From Halorussus amylolyticus (GTDB taxonomy: Archaea > Halobacteriota > Halobacteria > Halobacteriales > Haladaptataceae), in contig NZ_ML974132.1 in the NCBI RefSeq assembly GCF_004143485.2, positions 198,920 through 262,919 of the forward strand: a DNA stretch of 64,000 nucleotides, written 5' to 3'. The position numbers were made by a program, and so were the translations under genes. Positions 23,771 to 35,031 of this stretch are shown here, in pieces; the first letter of the stretch is position 1; each line of letters starts with the position of its first letter. The notes below the pieces were generated by a model. The model did not search any database. It saw only the letters and a list, made by a program, of their open reading frames with translations, and was not told the origin of the DNA.

Positions 23771-25630
23771 TTATCGCCCGGTGAAGTTCGGGTGCCGACT
23801 CACGCGCCGGGGGAGATACCGGCGCGTCTTCGGCAGGTCGCCCACGTCGTCGAGAACCGTCTCCTCCAACTCCGCGAGCTTCATCTCGCGCTCGTCGTCC
23901 TCGGCCCGGACGTTCACGCCGAGTCGGTCGTCGTCGGCTTCGAGTTCGCGGTCGCCGACCACCGCGTAGTACGGTACCCAGTCGGTTTCCGCCTCGGCGA
24001 TTCGCTTGCCGACCGTCTCGTCGCGGTCGTCCACGTCGGCCCGAATTTCGGCGGCTTCGAGGTCTGCGGCGAGCGACTCGCAGTACTCGACGTGTCCGTC
24101 CGCGACTGGGACGAATCGGACCTGCGTGGGGGAGAGCCACGTCGGGAGTCGCGGGGTCTCCTGAGACGCGGCTTTTTCGAGCAACGCGGCGACCACGCGC
24201 TCGATGCCGCCCGACGGCGAGAAGTGGAGGATGGGCGGGTGGTGACTTTGCTCGCCGTCGGTGTACTCGATGTCGAACCGCTCGGCGCTCTCGACGTCGA
24301 TTTGGACCGTGGGGTTCTCGATGGGCCTGCCGAGGCTGTCGATGGCCGCGAAGTCCACCTTCGCCGACCAGTAGTGGTGGCGCTCGGGCAGGATTTCGAG
24401 GAGGGCGGGCGAATCGAACTCCGCCGCGAGGTTTTCGACCCACGCCTCGTTGTCGTCGTAGAACGCTCGGGTCACGCGAATCGTCGGGACGTAGTTCAGG
24501 CCGAGGTCGCCTGCGGTCTGTAGGGCGAGTTTCGCCTGCGCGCGAAGTTCCTCGCGGGCGCTGTCTATGTCCTCCGTCGCCGTGTGCATGTCGGGCATCG
24601 TGAACGCGCGCTGGCGTTTCAGCCCCATCACCTCGCCGCGCTGTTCGCGCCGGAACGAGTAGGTCGATAGCTCGTAGAGCCTGAGCGGCAAGTCGCGTTC
24701 GGCGATGTGCATGTCGCGCATGATGGAGAACTGGCCGAAACACGCCGCGAAGCGAAGCATCATCCGGCGGTCGCCCGACTCGAACCGATACTGGCGCTCG
24801 CCGAACTTCTCGGAGTGCTCGCGAATCGCGCGCACCCCGAGGTCGTACATCACGGGCGTCTCGACCGGCATCCCGCCGTACTCGACCGCGAGGTCGGTGA
24901 CGTACGCCATCAGCGAGTCCCGTATCAGCTTTCCCCGGGGGTACCATCGGAGATTTCCAACGTCGCTGAGTTCGTCGTAGTCCGCAATCGCCTTCTCGCG
25001 CATGAGCTCGACGTGCGGGGGTTGCTCGCCCTTCCTCGCGGTTTCGCCCTCGACTTCGGCCTCGATGAAGGCGCGCATGTCGTCGCTCACGTCGCGGTTC
25101 GCACACTCGGCGTCCGTCGCCTCGCGGGGGTCGCGGGCCTCGCCGTCGGGAAAGAGGAGTTTCCACTCGCTCGGCGCGCGCTCGGTGGCCTCCTCGTCGC
25201 CTCCGCGCTCGGGCGTGACGTGCCGGGAGAGCTCCGAGAGCGGGTGACCCTTGCACGAGATTTCGAACGCCTTGTACCACCCGAAGGGTGCGCGCAGGAC
25301 CTCGAAATCGGCTTCGAGCGCGGCTTCGAGCTTTCGGAGGACGGTCTTCGCGCTCTCGGGACCCGCGAGGTCGTCGCTCAGGTGGGCGTAGGGGTAGAGA
25401 ACTACCTTTCGGGTGTTTAGCTGGCCCGCCACGTCGCGGAGTTCGTCGGCGGCGTTCGCGACCACCGCGTCGAGGTCGGTCTCGTCTTCGCTCTCGACGG
25501 TCACGAACGCGGTCACGCAGTCCTCCATTCGGCCTTCCATCGGGACGCCGTCGGTCTCGCCGAGACCGTCACCCGCTTCGGTCGTGGTCTCGAATTCGAG
25601 GTGGTCGGAGTGGACGAACAGCAGTCGCAT
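23771..25630 (-). CDS. thrS: Threonyl-tRNA synthetase, archaeal type
   Basis: The 619-residue protein has the archaeal N-terminal D-aminoacyl-deacylase-like editing domain (MRLLFVHSDHLEFETTTEAG, residues 1-140), then a class II core with motif 2 (YELSTYSFRREQRGEVMGLKR... arginine), the zinc-site region MMLRFAACFGQFSIM and motif 3 ending HFSPSGGIERVVAALLE, followed by an anticodon-binding domain. It charges tRNA-Thr and edits mischarged serine. The ATG at 25630 starts the editing domain; the in-frame extension to 26101 is the antisense shadow of the gene at 25770. Confidence 0.95.
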   Translation of the reverse strand: MRLLFVHSDHLEFETTTEAGDGLGETDGVPMEGRMEDCVTAFVTVESEDETDLDAVVANAADELRDVAGQLNTRKVVLYPYAHLSDDLAGPESAKTVLRKLEAALEADFEVLRAPFGWYKAFEISCKGHPLSELSRHVTPERGGDEEATERAPSEWKLLFPDGEARDPREATDAECANRDVSDDMRAFIEAEVEGETARKGEQPPHVELMREKAIADYDELSDVGNLRWYPRGKLIRDSLMAYVTDLAVEYGGMPVETPVMYDLGVRAIREHSEKFGERQYRFESGDRRMMLRFAACFGQFSIMRDMHIAERDLPLRLYELSTYSFRREQRGEVMGLKRQRAFTMPDMHTATEDIDSAREELRAQAKLALQTAGDLGLNYVPTIRVTRAFYDDNEAWVENLAAEFDSPALLEILPERHHYWSAKVDFAAIDSLGRPIENPTVQIDVESAERFDIEYTDGEQSHHPPILHFSPSGGIERVVAALLEKAASQETPRLPTWLSPTQVRFVPVADGHVEYCESLAADLEAAEIRADVDDRDETVGKRIAEAETDWVPYYAVVGDRELEADDDRLGVNVRAEDDEREMKLAELEETVLDDVGDLPKTRRYLPRRVSRHPNFTGR

Positions 25631-25769
25631 TGTCGGACCCACCCCTCGCGGCGTAAAAAGCGTGCCGGGGGCGTGGGAGTCGGTGCCAGCGTCGAGCGCG
25701 AATCGCGTCCGAATCGCGCTCGAACTCGGCCCGGTGGCCTTTTTCAGGCCCGCCTCCCTACGGACGCCC

Positions 25770-26210
25770 ATGACTCGATTCGACGCCGCGACTCCCGAGG
25801 AGCGCCGGAAACTGTTCGCCGACGCCATCGTCGCCCACCGCGAACGGGCGAGCGCGTTCTGCACCCTCGAAGCCGACGCCGACCCGTCCGCGACAACCAA
25901 TCGAGACGGCGGCGAGAGCGAGGACGCCGAGACCGACGCGCCCACCGAGGCCCCGCCGTGGGTCCAGTTCGGCGACGGGACGCTCAACCTCGACTGCACC
26001 GACGCCGAACTCGACCGACTCAAGGACCTGCTCGCGGAGTTCCCGGCGTTCAAAATCGACACTCTCACCCGGCCCGAGGAGGCCGACGGCGTCAACGTCA
26101 AAGTGTCGGCGCTCGCCGACCCGAATCGGGTGGCTCAGTGTATCGACCGAATCTTTCGGGACGTGTACGACCGGCCCGAGGCGTTCCGGGCGTGGGTCAC
26201 CGCGATTTGA
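25770..26210 (+). CDS. Conserved haloarchaeal protein, unknown function
   Basis: The 146-residue acidic protein starts MTRFDAATPEERRKLFADAI. It has a low-complexity Asp/Glu/Thr insert (residues 36-62), a conserved-looking middle (PPWVQFGDGTLNLDC, LKDLLAEFPAFKIDTLTRPE) and an alpha/beta C-terminus. No catalytic motif is recognised. It is divergent from thrS and ends 13 nt before the end of the APC-USP gene. Confidence 0.6.
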   Translation: MTRFDAATPEERRKLFADAIVAHRERASAFCTLEADADPSATTNRDGGESEDAETDAPTEAPPWVQFGDGTLNLDCTDAELDRLKDLLAEFPAFKIDTLTRPEEADGVNVKVSALADPNRVAQCIDRIFRDVYDRPEAFRAWVTAI

Positions 26211-26223
26211 GACGACCTCCGCC

Positions 26224-28509
26224 TCAGCGACGACCGAACAACCGGTCACGGAGAGACCGCGAGGACGGCCGCTCGGTCAACAGCGTCGGCGTGTCGAGGT
26301 CGTGGATGACGTCGAACACCAGCGAGCCGCGAACGATACGCGACAGCAGTCCCTGCTCCGTCGCTCCGATTATCACCAAGCTGTAGTCGTTGCCGATGCG
26401 TTTGAGTACCGCCTCAACGTCGCCCGTCTCGACGTGTACGTCCGCGTTCGTCAGTTGGTGGTCCGCCGCCCACTCGCGCATGAACTCGCGGCCGGACTCC
26501 TCTTCGCCCGCATCGACCACGTGAAGCAACGACACGTCTACGCCGACCGTTTCCTGTAGCGCGCGCGCCACTTCCGCGGAGAGGTCGGACGAGAACCCGC
26601 CAGCGGTCGGGAGAAGCACGTCCGACAGTTCGAGGGCTTGACCGTCCAGCACGAGGAAATCGCACGGGAGGTCGTACGTCAGTTCGTCCAAGGTGCCCTC
26701 GGCACGGCCGCCCGCCAACTGCGTGCCGCCGTAGCCCATCACGACGGTGTCGGCGTCGTTCGTCTCCGCCGCGTCGAACACCTCTTCGAGGCCCCGGTGG
26801 GAGAGAATCGTCTTCGTCTCGATGGGGACATCGAACGTCTCGGCGTCGCTTTTCGCGGCCGCGAGCAGTTCCTCCGAGGAGGCGTCGATTCGATTCCGCT
26901 GCTCGGCGGCGGTACTGAGCGACGTCTGGTCCGGCACGGTGACGATGTGAGTCGCGAGCACTCGACCGCCTTTGTGCTGGGCGAGCGCACCCGCGAGCGT
27001 TATCAGCGCACTTTCGGTTCGCGGGTTCGCCAACGCGACCATAATCGTCGGTCCCTCGGTTTCGGTCGGCGGCCCCCCCGCTCCGGTCGGCGCGACTGCA
27101 TCGGCAGCATCGACGACCTGGTCCGGTAGTTCCTCTTCACGGCTCTGAATGTAGTTGGAGAGAACGCCCTCTTGTGAGGTGTTGGTCCGGGCGTAGATGA
27201 AGTACCACAGCAGCGCGGCGGCGACGAACGCCCCCGAGAGCGCGATTTCCTGTTGGTCCATAAACGCGACGAGTCCCAGCGACAGTATCGCGCCGAGTAT
27301 CGGCGTGACGGGGTAGAGCGGAACCGTGAAATCCGGGTCGTACTCCGGAACGTCCGCCTCGCGAAAGACGATTAGCGCGACGTTCATGAGCGCGTACACG
27401 ATGAGGTGGAGCACGCTGGCGGCTTTCGCGAGCACCTCGATTTCTCGGCCCAGAAGCGCGATGAAGACGATGATGAGTCCGCCCGTAACGAGAATCGACC
27501 GGTAGGGCGTCGCGTAGTTGGGGTGAATCTCGTTGAGCCAGTTGGTGACGATTTTGTCACGCCCCATCGCGAAGTTGATTCGCGCCGAGGCCAGAATCGA
27601 CGCGTTCGCGGAGGACGCCGTCGCCAGAAGCGCGCCCGCGGTCATCACCGCCGCCGCCGCCGCGGCGACGCCACCGAGCGGACCGATGGAGGTGGGGAAC
27701 GAAACCTCCGCGGCCTGTGCGACCGGCGCGTCTTGGCTCAGTTCGGGCCACGGGACCACCCCGAGCATCGTCGTCACGAGGACGGCGTAGATGACCGTGA
27801 CGATAGCGACGCTCCCGATGATGGCGATGGGGAGATTCCGACCGGGGTCCTTGAGTTCCTCCGCCACGGTCGCGATTTTCGCGTATCCGAGGAACGAGAC
27901 GAACACGAGCGCGGTCGCCGGGAGGATTTCGCCAGCACCGTACGGCGCGAGACCGCCGTCACCGACGAGCGTCGCGTAGTCGAACGACGCGAAGCCTGCG
28001 ATAGCGAACACCGTGAGAATCGAGAGCAGAAGGAACACGATGACCGTCTGGATGCCGCCGGTCTCCTTGGCTCCGATGTAGTTGATAGCGACGAAGAGCA
28101 CTCCCGCGACGAGCGCGCCGACCTGAACGGGATTGAGAAATGCGATTGTCGGCAGTCCGACGAAGACGGCCAAGTACTGACCGAATCCGATACAGTAGAA
28201 CGCGGACGCGAAGGCCAGTCCCATCCAGTCGCCCATCCCGGCAATCGAGCCGAACATCGGCCCGAGCGACTTGTTGATGTAGTAGTATCCGCCACCGGCT
28301 TTCGGCATCGCCGTCCCGAGTTCGGAGACCGACAGCGCGTTCACCATCGCAATCAAGCCGCCGACGACGAACGAGACGACGACGATTGGCCCGGCCGCGT
28401 TCGCGGCGACTCCGGGGAGGACGAAAATCCCGGCGCCTATCATCGTCCCGATACCGATGGTCATCGCCGAGACGAGGCCCAGGTCCTTGGCGAGTTCTTC
28501 GTCGCTCAT
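26224..28509 (-). CDS. APC-superfamily amino-acid permease fused to two universal-stress domains
   Basis: The 761-residue protein has a twelve-helix APC permease (residues 1-445) with the substrate motif GTMIGAGIFVLPG near the N-terminus and YYYINKSLGPMFG, then two USP domains (about 488-625 and 630-755). The tail carries VIIGATEQGLLSRI and ends RSLRDRLFGRR, matching the FNT fusion at 6395. The start overlaps the stop of the upstream USP gene as ATGA. Uptake of an amino acid or amine controlled by USP binding of nucleotide is inferred. Confidence 0.88.
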   Translation of the reverse strand: MSDEELAKDLGLVSAMTIGIGTMIGAGIFVLPGVAANAAGPIVVVSFVVGGLIAMVNALSVSELGTAMPKAGGGYYYINKSLGPMFGSIAGMGDWMGLAFASAFYCIGFGQYLAVFVGLPTIAFLNPVQVGALVAGVLFVAINYIGAKETGGIQTVIVFLLLSILTVFAIAGFASFDYATLVGDGGLAPYGAGEILPATALVFVSFLGYAKIATVAEELKDPGRNLPIAIIGSVAIVTVIYAVLVTTMLGVVPWPELSQDAPVAQAAEVSFPTSIGPLGGVAAAAAAVMTAGALLATASSANASILASARINFAMGRDKIVTNWLNEIHPNYATPYRSILVTGGLIIVFIALLGREIEVLAKAASVLHLIVYALMNVALIVFREADVPEYDPDFTVPLYPVTPILGAILSLGLVAFMDQQEIALSGAFVAAALLWYFIYARTNTSQEGVLSNYIQSREEELPDQVVDAADAVAPTGAGGPPTETEGPTIMVALANPRTESALITLAGALAQHKGGRVLATHIVTVPDQTSLSTAAEQRNRIDASSEELLAAAKSDAETFDVPIETKTILSHRGLEEVFDAAETNDADTVVMGYGGTQLAGGRAEGTLDELTYDLPCDFLVLDGQALELSDVLLPTAGGFSSDLSAEVARALQETVGVDVSLLHVVDAGEEESGREFMREWAADHQLTNADVHVETGDVEAVLKRIGNDYSLVIIGATEQGLLSRIVRGSLVFDVIHDLDTPTLLTERPSSRSLRDRLFGRR

Positions 28510-28940
28510 TTGTCGGAGTCCGTCCGGGGAAGCGCGATAACGGGACGGTTCGCATCAGTGACTAGCTGTAGAGAGATGTCGCCCGAGAGGAACTTCATAA
28601 TCCGATTGCCGCCGCGAGACCGGTACGCGATGGCGCTCGCTCCGACTTCGTCGGCGGCGTCGAAAATCGCGTCGGCGACGTCTCGGGCGTACGCGGTGTG
28701 CTCGTCGGCGTCGGGGAACACCGAGCGGACGGCGGCGTACGATTCTGCCGCCATCTCCTCGGACTGTTCGACGGGCGTTTTGTCCGGAACGCCCTCGCCC
28801 TTCTCGACGACGTGGAGCGCCGTGACGTGTTTCGGCTGGTACGGTTCCAGCGCGGTCGCCGTGGCCTGTGCATCCTCCTCGTTGGCGACCGGTAAAAGAA
28901 CGTGAGCAAGCAAATCGCGGTCGTCTGAGTCACTGTTCAT
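28506..28940 (-). CDS. Universal-stress-like protein coupled to the APC permease
   Basis: The 144-residue USP-fold protein (LAHVLLPVANEEDAQATA, VTALHVVEKGEG, ASAIAYRSRGGNRIMKFLSGD) lacks the clean GxxGx9G(S/T) ATP loop of canonical UspA. The ATG at 28940 is chosen over 28958 because the TATA box CTTAAG is 27 nt upstream. It overlaps the permease start by 4 nt, so it is probably a stoichiometric regulatory subunit. Confidence 0.75.
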   Translation of the reverse strand: MNSDSDDRDLLAHVLLPVANEEDAQATATALEPYQPKHVTALHVVEKGEGVPDKTPVEQSEEMAAESYAAVRSVFPDADEHTAYARDVADAIFDAADEVGASAIAYRSRGGNRIMKFLSGDISLQLVTDANRPVIALPRTDSDK

Positions 28941-28963
28941 ACTGGCCACTAAGCGCACTGTCC

Positions 28964-28969
28964 CTTAAG
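28964..28969 (-). promoter_or_regulatory. TATA box of the USP-APC operon
   Basis: CTTAAG lies about 27 nt upstream of the ATG at 28940. The adjacent alternating stretch GTGTGTATATATAC (28971-28984) may add an AT-rich bendable segment. The 219-bp gap to 29160 contains no other supported gene. Confidence 0.5.
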
Positions 28970-29159
28970 CGTGTGTATATATACTGGTCTCCGTTGTCAT
29001 GGAGAAACGTTCCCAGCAGACGGGTAGAAACCCGGCGAAATACGGGGAGCCGAATCCCCCGCCGTTCTTCTATAATTTTTACATGTGGTTGCGAAAGGCG
29101 ATGGACAGAGTCGGTAAAACGGCCGCTCGGCCCGGACGCTTCACGTACCATCGAGAGCG

Positions 29160-29390
29160 TCAGTCCAACTGGACGTACGTCCGCGTCGTCCCCACACTGT
29201 CGATGTCGTGGATGCCCTCGGTCACTATCTTCTGGAGGTCCCGGACCGTCTCGCCCTCGATTTCCGCGACGACGTCGAAGTCCCCGGCGACGACGTGCGC
29301 CTCGGTGACGCCCGTCAAGTCCCGAACCGTGCCGACCGCGTCTTCGGACGCTCCCGACCCCGTGATGACCGCGACGTAGGCACGAACCAT
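29160..29390 (-). CDS. Stand-alone Lrp/AsnC ligand-binding (RAM) domain protein
   Basis: The 76-residue protein consists only of the RAM fold: MVRAYVAVITGSGASEDAV, VTEAHVVAGDFDVVAEIEG, LQKIVTEGIHDIDSVGTTRTYV. It lacks the HTH of full Lrp proteins, so it probably forms mixed oligomers or binds a metabolite as a small sensor. It follows trkA on the same strand with a 64-nt gap, an arrangement that suggests a link to potassium uptake control. Confidence 0.85.
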   Translation of the reverse strand: MVRAYVAVITGSGASEDAVGTVRDLTGVTEAHVVAGDFDVVAEIEGETVRDLQKIVTEGIHDIDSVGTTRTYVQLD

Positions 29391-29454
29391 GCGGCGAGTA
29401 CGACCGAATCCGTCAAAGGCGTTGTGCCGGGAGTTCGCCGAAAAATCGGTCCGC

Positions 29455-30792
29455 TCAGATTTTCGCGCTCACTTCGTCGAGGACCTCGGTGTCCACGAAC
29501 ACCACGACGTGGTCGCCGGGTTCGATGATAGTGTCACCCCTCGGGACGACGTACTCGCCGTCGCGAGTGATGGCCCCGACCACGAACCCGTCCGGGAGGT
29601 CGGCGACCGCCTCGTGAATCGGTCTGCCGACGAGCGCGCTTTCTGCATCGACCTCGATTTCGAGGACTTCCGCCCGGTCGTTCTCGATGAGCGCGATGTT
29701 CTCGGTGTGGGTCTCGCGGGTGAATCGAGTAATCTCCTCAGCCGTGACTTCGCGGGGATTGATGGCCACGTCGATGCCCACCGTCTCGAAGATGCCGACG
29801 TACTCGGTGCTCTCGACTATCGCGACGGTTCGCTTCACGCCGAGCTGTTTGGCGAGAATCGAGACGAGGAGATTCTTCTCGTCGTTTTCGAGCGCAGCGA
29901 CCACCGCGTCGGCCTCGTCGATGTGTTCGCGCGCGAGGAAGTCGGCGTCGGTCGCGTCGTTTTTCATCACGACCGAGTTCGGGAGTCGCTCTGCGAGTTC
30001 GCGGGCCCGGTCGGGGTCGCGCTCGATGAGTCGCGGCCTGAGTCCCCGGTCTTCGAGCAGGCGAGCGGTGTGGTAGCCGATTTCGCTCCCGCCGATTATC
30101 ACGAGGTCCTCGTTTCCGGAGGGGGTCTCGCCGGGCGCGATTTCGGCGGCGAACCCCTGGACGCTCTCGGGGCTTCCGATGACGACCACCTTGTCGCCCG
30201 CTCGGATGACGGTGTCACCGCGCGGAATCTCCACGTCGCCGTTCCGGAGAGTCGCGGCGAAGGTGAGCGAGTCGAAGCGGTCTGCCTCCCGCACGGTCTG
30301 GTCCACGACCGGACTGTCGGCGGCGACTTCGAACTCCGCCATCTGGACCGCGCCGCCCGCGAACGGGTCGACGTCGCGGGCCGCGGGAAGCCCGATGACC
30401 CGGACGATGTCCTCGGCTGTCAGGAGGTTCGTACACACCATGAAGTCCACGCCGAACGCGCGCTCGGTCTGCTCCCACGTTTCGAGATAGTCGGTGCTCT
30501 TGACCCGAGCGATGGTGAACGGGTCGTCGACAGTCTTGGCGGTGCCACACGCCACCAGATTCGTCTCGTCGTCGTCCGTGCTGGCGATGAGCATGTCGGC
30601 GTCGTCGATACCTGCGTTTCGAAGCGTCGAGAGCGACGTCCCGTCGCCTTGAATAGCGAGCACGTCGTGTGAGTAGGTCATCGACTCCACTCGTTCGCCG
30701 TCGATGTCCACGACGACGACGTCGTGGGCGCTCGCGAGACTCGCCGCGATGGACGACCCGACCTCACCTGCACCGACGATGACGACGCGCAT
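29455..30792 (-). CDS. trkA: Trk potassium uptake system NAD-binding protein TrkA
   Basis: The 445-residue protein has two RCK modules: MRVVIVGAGEVGSSIAASL (residues 1-19) with a C-domain to about 220, and LVIIGGSEIGYHTARLLEDRG (about 231-251) with a second C-domain to the end (VPRGDTIIEPGDHVVVF). It binds NAD(H) or nucleotides and gates TrkH-type K+ channels, essential for salt-in haloarchaea. No trkH is in the window. An SD-like GGAGG precedes the ATG by about 10 nt. A USP gene lies upstream. Confidence 0.93.
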   Translation of the reverse strand: MRVVIVGAGEVGSSIAASLASAHDVVVVDIDGERVESMTYSHDVLAIQGDGTSLSTLRNAGIDDADMLIASTDDDETNLVACGTAKTVDDPFTIARVKSTDYLETWEQTERAFGVDFMVCTNLLTAEDIVRVIGLPAARDVDPFAGGAVQMAEFEVAADSPVVDQTVREADRFDSLTFAATLRNGDVEIPRGDTVIRAGDKVVVIGSPESVQGFAAEIAPGETPSGNEDLVIIGGSEIGYHTARLLEDRGLRPRLIERDPDRARELAERLPNSVVMKNDATDADFLAREHIDEADAVVAALENDEKNLLVSILAKQLGVKRTVAIVESTEYVGIFETVGIDVAINPREVTAEEITRFTRETHTENIALIENDRAEVLEIEVDAESALVGRPIHEAVADLPDGFVVGAITRDGEYVVPRGDTIIEPGDHVVVFVDTEVLDEVSAKI

Positions 30793-30894
30793 CAGAACCC
30801 TCCGTAATCATTCCTGTGAGCGTAACAAGCCCGTCGGTAAGGGTATTTCCCTTCAGAGCGACCCGTTCGGTCGCGGGTTCGGCGGACCGAACAC

Positions 30895-31446
30895 TTACTC
30901 GACCGGGACGTTACCGGTGTCCGACGCGACCTCCTCGCCGGACGGCGAGGAGGTCGCGTCGGCCGAGGATTCGATGTCCGAGGCCGCGATGTCGTCGGCG
31001 TCCGATTCGGCGTCGTCGCCGACTCGAACCGTCAGCACCGGGACCGAGCACGCCCGGACGACGCCCTCCGCCACGCTGCCGAGGAGCAGGCGGTCGATAC
31101 CCCCTCGGCCGTGGGTTCCCATCACTACGAGGTCACACCCCTCCGACTCGGCGTACTCCACGATGCGCCTGCTCGGCGACCCCTCCACGAGTCGGGTCGT
31201 GACTGCCACGCCGTGTTCGGCCGCGATGTCCTCGACCCGCTCCAGCGCGGTCTCGCCCTCCTCGCGGAGCACGTCGTCGATGCCCTCCCACGAAGTTTCC
31301 ATCGGAAGGCCCGCGAACGTCGCGGAGTTGACGACGTACACCGCGTGTAGCTCCGCGCCGTGGGCCGCCGCGAGTTCGACCGCGTGCGCGACCGCGCGCT
31401 CGGTGTCGGTCGAACCGTCAGTCGGCACGAGTATCCGCTCGTACAT
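30895..31446 (-). CDS. Universal stress protein, UspA family with acidic tail
   Basis: The 183-residue protein is a canonical USP: MYERILVPTDGSTDTERAV, HAVYVVN, and the ATP loop GTHGRGGIDRLLLGSVAEGV (about 113-132). Residues 142-183 form an Asp/Ser-rich tail not found in the core family. The tail is encoded across a perfect 19-bp inverted repeat (30921-30962). It precedes trkA on the same strand (102-nt gap). A TATA-like AGTTAAGG lies about 35 nt upstream of the ATG. Confidence 0.9.
   Translation of the reverse strand: MYERILVPTDGSTDTERAVAHAVELAAAHGAELHAVYVVNSATFAGLPMETSWEGIDDVLREEGETALERVEDIAAEHGVAVTTRLVEGSPSRRIVEYAESEGCDLVVMGTHGRGGIDRLLLGSVAEGVVRACSVPVLTVRVGDDAESDADDIAASDIESSADATSSPSGEEVASDTGNVPVE
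30921..30962. repeat. Perfect 19-bp inverted repeat inside the USP gene
   Basis: The arms 30921-30939 and 30944-30962 are exact reverse complements around a 4-nt loop GGAC. They encode part of the acidic C-terminal tail of the USP gene. An mRNA hairpin of this strength near the 3' end could affect stability or read-through into trkA. Confidence 0.75.
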
Positions 31447-31494
31447 CTCTTGTGAGGTGATAGCACACGACGCGCCTTAACTGTTTCCAGCGTG

Positions 31495-32508
31495 CTACAG
31501 AATCACGTCCGCCACGTCGCTCGCTCCGGCCCGGCGAACGACCGCGCGAACGGGGTCCTGCGCTCCGGCGAGGTTGTCGGAGTCGCCGTCGAGCACGAGG
31601 AGCTTGCCGGGTCGTCCCTCCTCGACGAGACCGCAGTCGAGACCCGCGATTTCCGCGCCGTTCCGGGTCGCCATCCGCAGGACTTCGCGGGCGCTCACGT
31701 CGGCGAGTTTCGCGGCGAACTCCATCTCGCGGAACATCGACGGACTGTTGAGCATCACGTTGTCGGTGCCGAGCGCGACGGTCGTCCTGTCGAGGAGGTC
31801 CCGAATCGGCGGCACGCCGACCTTGGTGACGAGGTTCGACCGCGGGCAGACCACCACGGGCATCTCGCTGTCGCCGATTCTATCGAGGTGGAGGCGCTCG
31901 GGATGGACCACGTGGACGAGGAAGTCGGGGTCCAAATCGAGCGCGGGGTTGATGTCCGAGGGGTCGCGCTCGCCCGCGTGGATGCCGAACAGTTTCTCCT
32001 CGCGCGCGGTCGCGGCGCGCTCGCGCGAGAACTCGGCGTCGCGCGCCCCGCTCGCGCCGAACCCGTCGGCGGCCTCCATCGCTTCGACGGTCTCGCGCCC
32101 GAGAATCACCGGTTCCGCGTCGAGTCCGGCGACGGCCTCCCGGAGCGCGTAGACGCCCTCGACGCCGCCCTCCCGAAATTCGAGGAACGACGCGGTCCCG
32201 GTCTCCTGCATGAACCGAACCGACCGTTTCATCGCCGCGACCTTCTCCTCGCGGGAGGCCGCCCGGAGGAGTCGGTGTTTCAGGCCGTCCGGCGGCGCGA
32301 CGAGTTCGTCGAGGCTCAGTCCGCCCCCGGCCTCCTTCGCGATGGAGTCGCCGATGTGGGTGTGGGCGTTGACGAACGCCGGGAGGACGACGTTCGAAGA
32401 GTCGACCGGTTCCTCCTCGATGGCCGTTATCTCGCCGTCGTTCACTACGACTCGACCTTCGACCGGTTCGAACTCGGGCCCGCGAAGGACGGTCCCCTCC
32501 ACTATCAT
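31495..32508 (-). CDS. Amidohydrolase-family protein
   Basis: The 337-residue protein starts at ATG 32508 (MIVEGTVLRG) and has the metal-dependent amidohydrolase pattern: VLPAFVNAHTHIGDS (HxH), FGIHAGE (His), FLVHVVHPERL (His) and TVALGTDNVMLNSPS (Asp). It resembles chlorohydrolase/cytosine-deaminase relatives acting on cyclic C-N bonds; the substrate is unknown. The extension to 32646 is Arg/Gly-rich and lacks similarity. Confidence 0.8.
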   Translation of the reverse strand: MIVEGTVLRGPEFEPVEGRVVVNDGEITAIEEEPVDSSNVVLPAFVNAHTHIGDSIAKEAGGGLSLDELVAPPDGLKHRLLRAASREEKVAAMKRSVRFMQETGTASFLEFREGGVEGVYALREAVAGLDAEPVILGRETVEAMEAADGFGASGARDAEFSRERAATAREEKLFGIHAGERDPSDINPALDLDPDFLVHVVHPERLHLDRIGDSEMPVVVCPRSNLVTKVGVPPIRDLLDRTTVALGTDNVMLNSPSMFREMEFAAKLADVSAREVLRMATRNGAEIAGLDCGLVEEGRPGKLLVLDGDSDNLAGAQDPVRAVVRRAGASDVADVIL

Positions 32509-32644
32509 GTGTGTGAAACTCTCGGGGAGCCTCTTGAATGGACCTTTTTCGAGCGAGTGGTGTCCCCGCTCGCTCACACCGTTCGCTCGCGGGACGACTT
32601 CTCGTACAGTTCGGCTACCGCACCGCGAAAACCGCACCGACAGC

Positions 32645-32684
32645 AAAAATCGCGCTCCGAGGCGCTGTGCGCCTCGGAGCGCGA
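32645..32684 (-). terminator. Hairpin plus T5 terminator of the malic enzyme gene
   Basis: A perfect 16-bp stem (arms 32650-32665 and 32669-32684, loop TGT) starts 7 nt past the malic enzyme stop. On the minus strand it is followed directly by TTTTT (32645-32649). This looks like an intrinsic terminator of bacterial style. Confidence 0.75.
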
Positions 32685-32690
32685 ACGAAT

Positions 32691-34949
<2,259 letters not shown>

Positions 34950-34967
34950 GGCGCGACAAATCGCGCC
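34950..34967. promoter_or_regulatory. Operator-like palindrome at the malic enzyme transcription start
   Basis: GGCGCGA and TCGCGCC arms flank CAAA, filling the space between the TATA-like box and the ATG. A repressor bound here would block initiation. Regulation by a specific factor is inference. Confidence 0.45.
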
Positions 34968-34971
34968 CGCC

Positions 34972-34980
34972 CTTAAAAAA
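34972..34980 (-). promoter_or_regulatory. TATA box of the malic enzyme gene
   Basis: On the minus strand TTTTTTAAG lies about 26 nt before the ATG at 34949, consistent with a leaderless mRNA. Confidence 0.6.
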
Positions 34981-35031
34981 CTAACCGAACCCGTCGAATC
35001 TGACTTCGACAGGTGTCGAAAGAAAACGGGA

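Noticed and set aside
28999-29379. 126-codon plus-strand frame before and over the AsnC-type gene
   Set aside because: Most of it is antisense to the RAM-domain gene and the 5' part lacks haloarchaeal composition.
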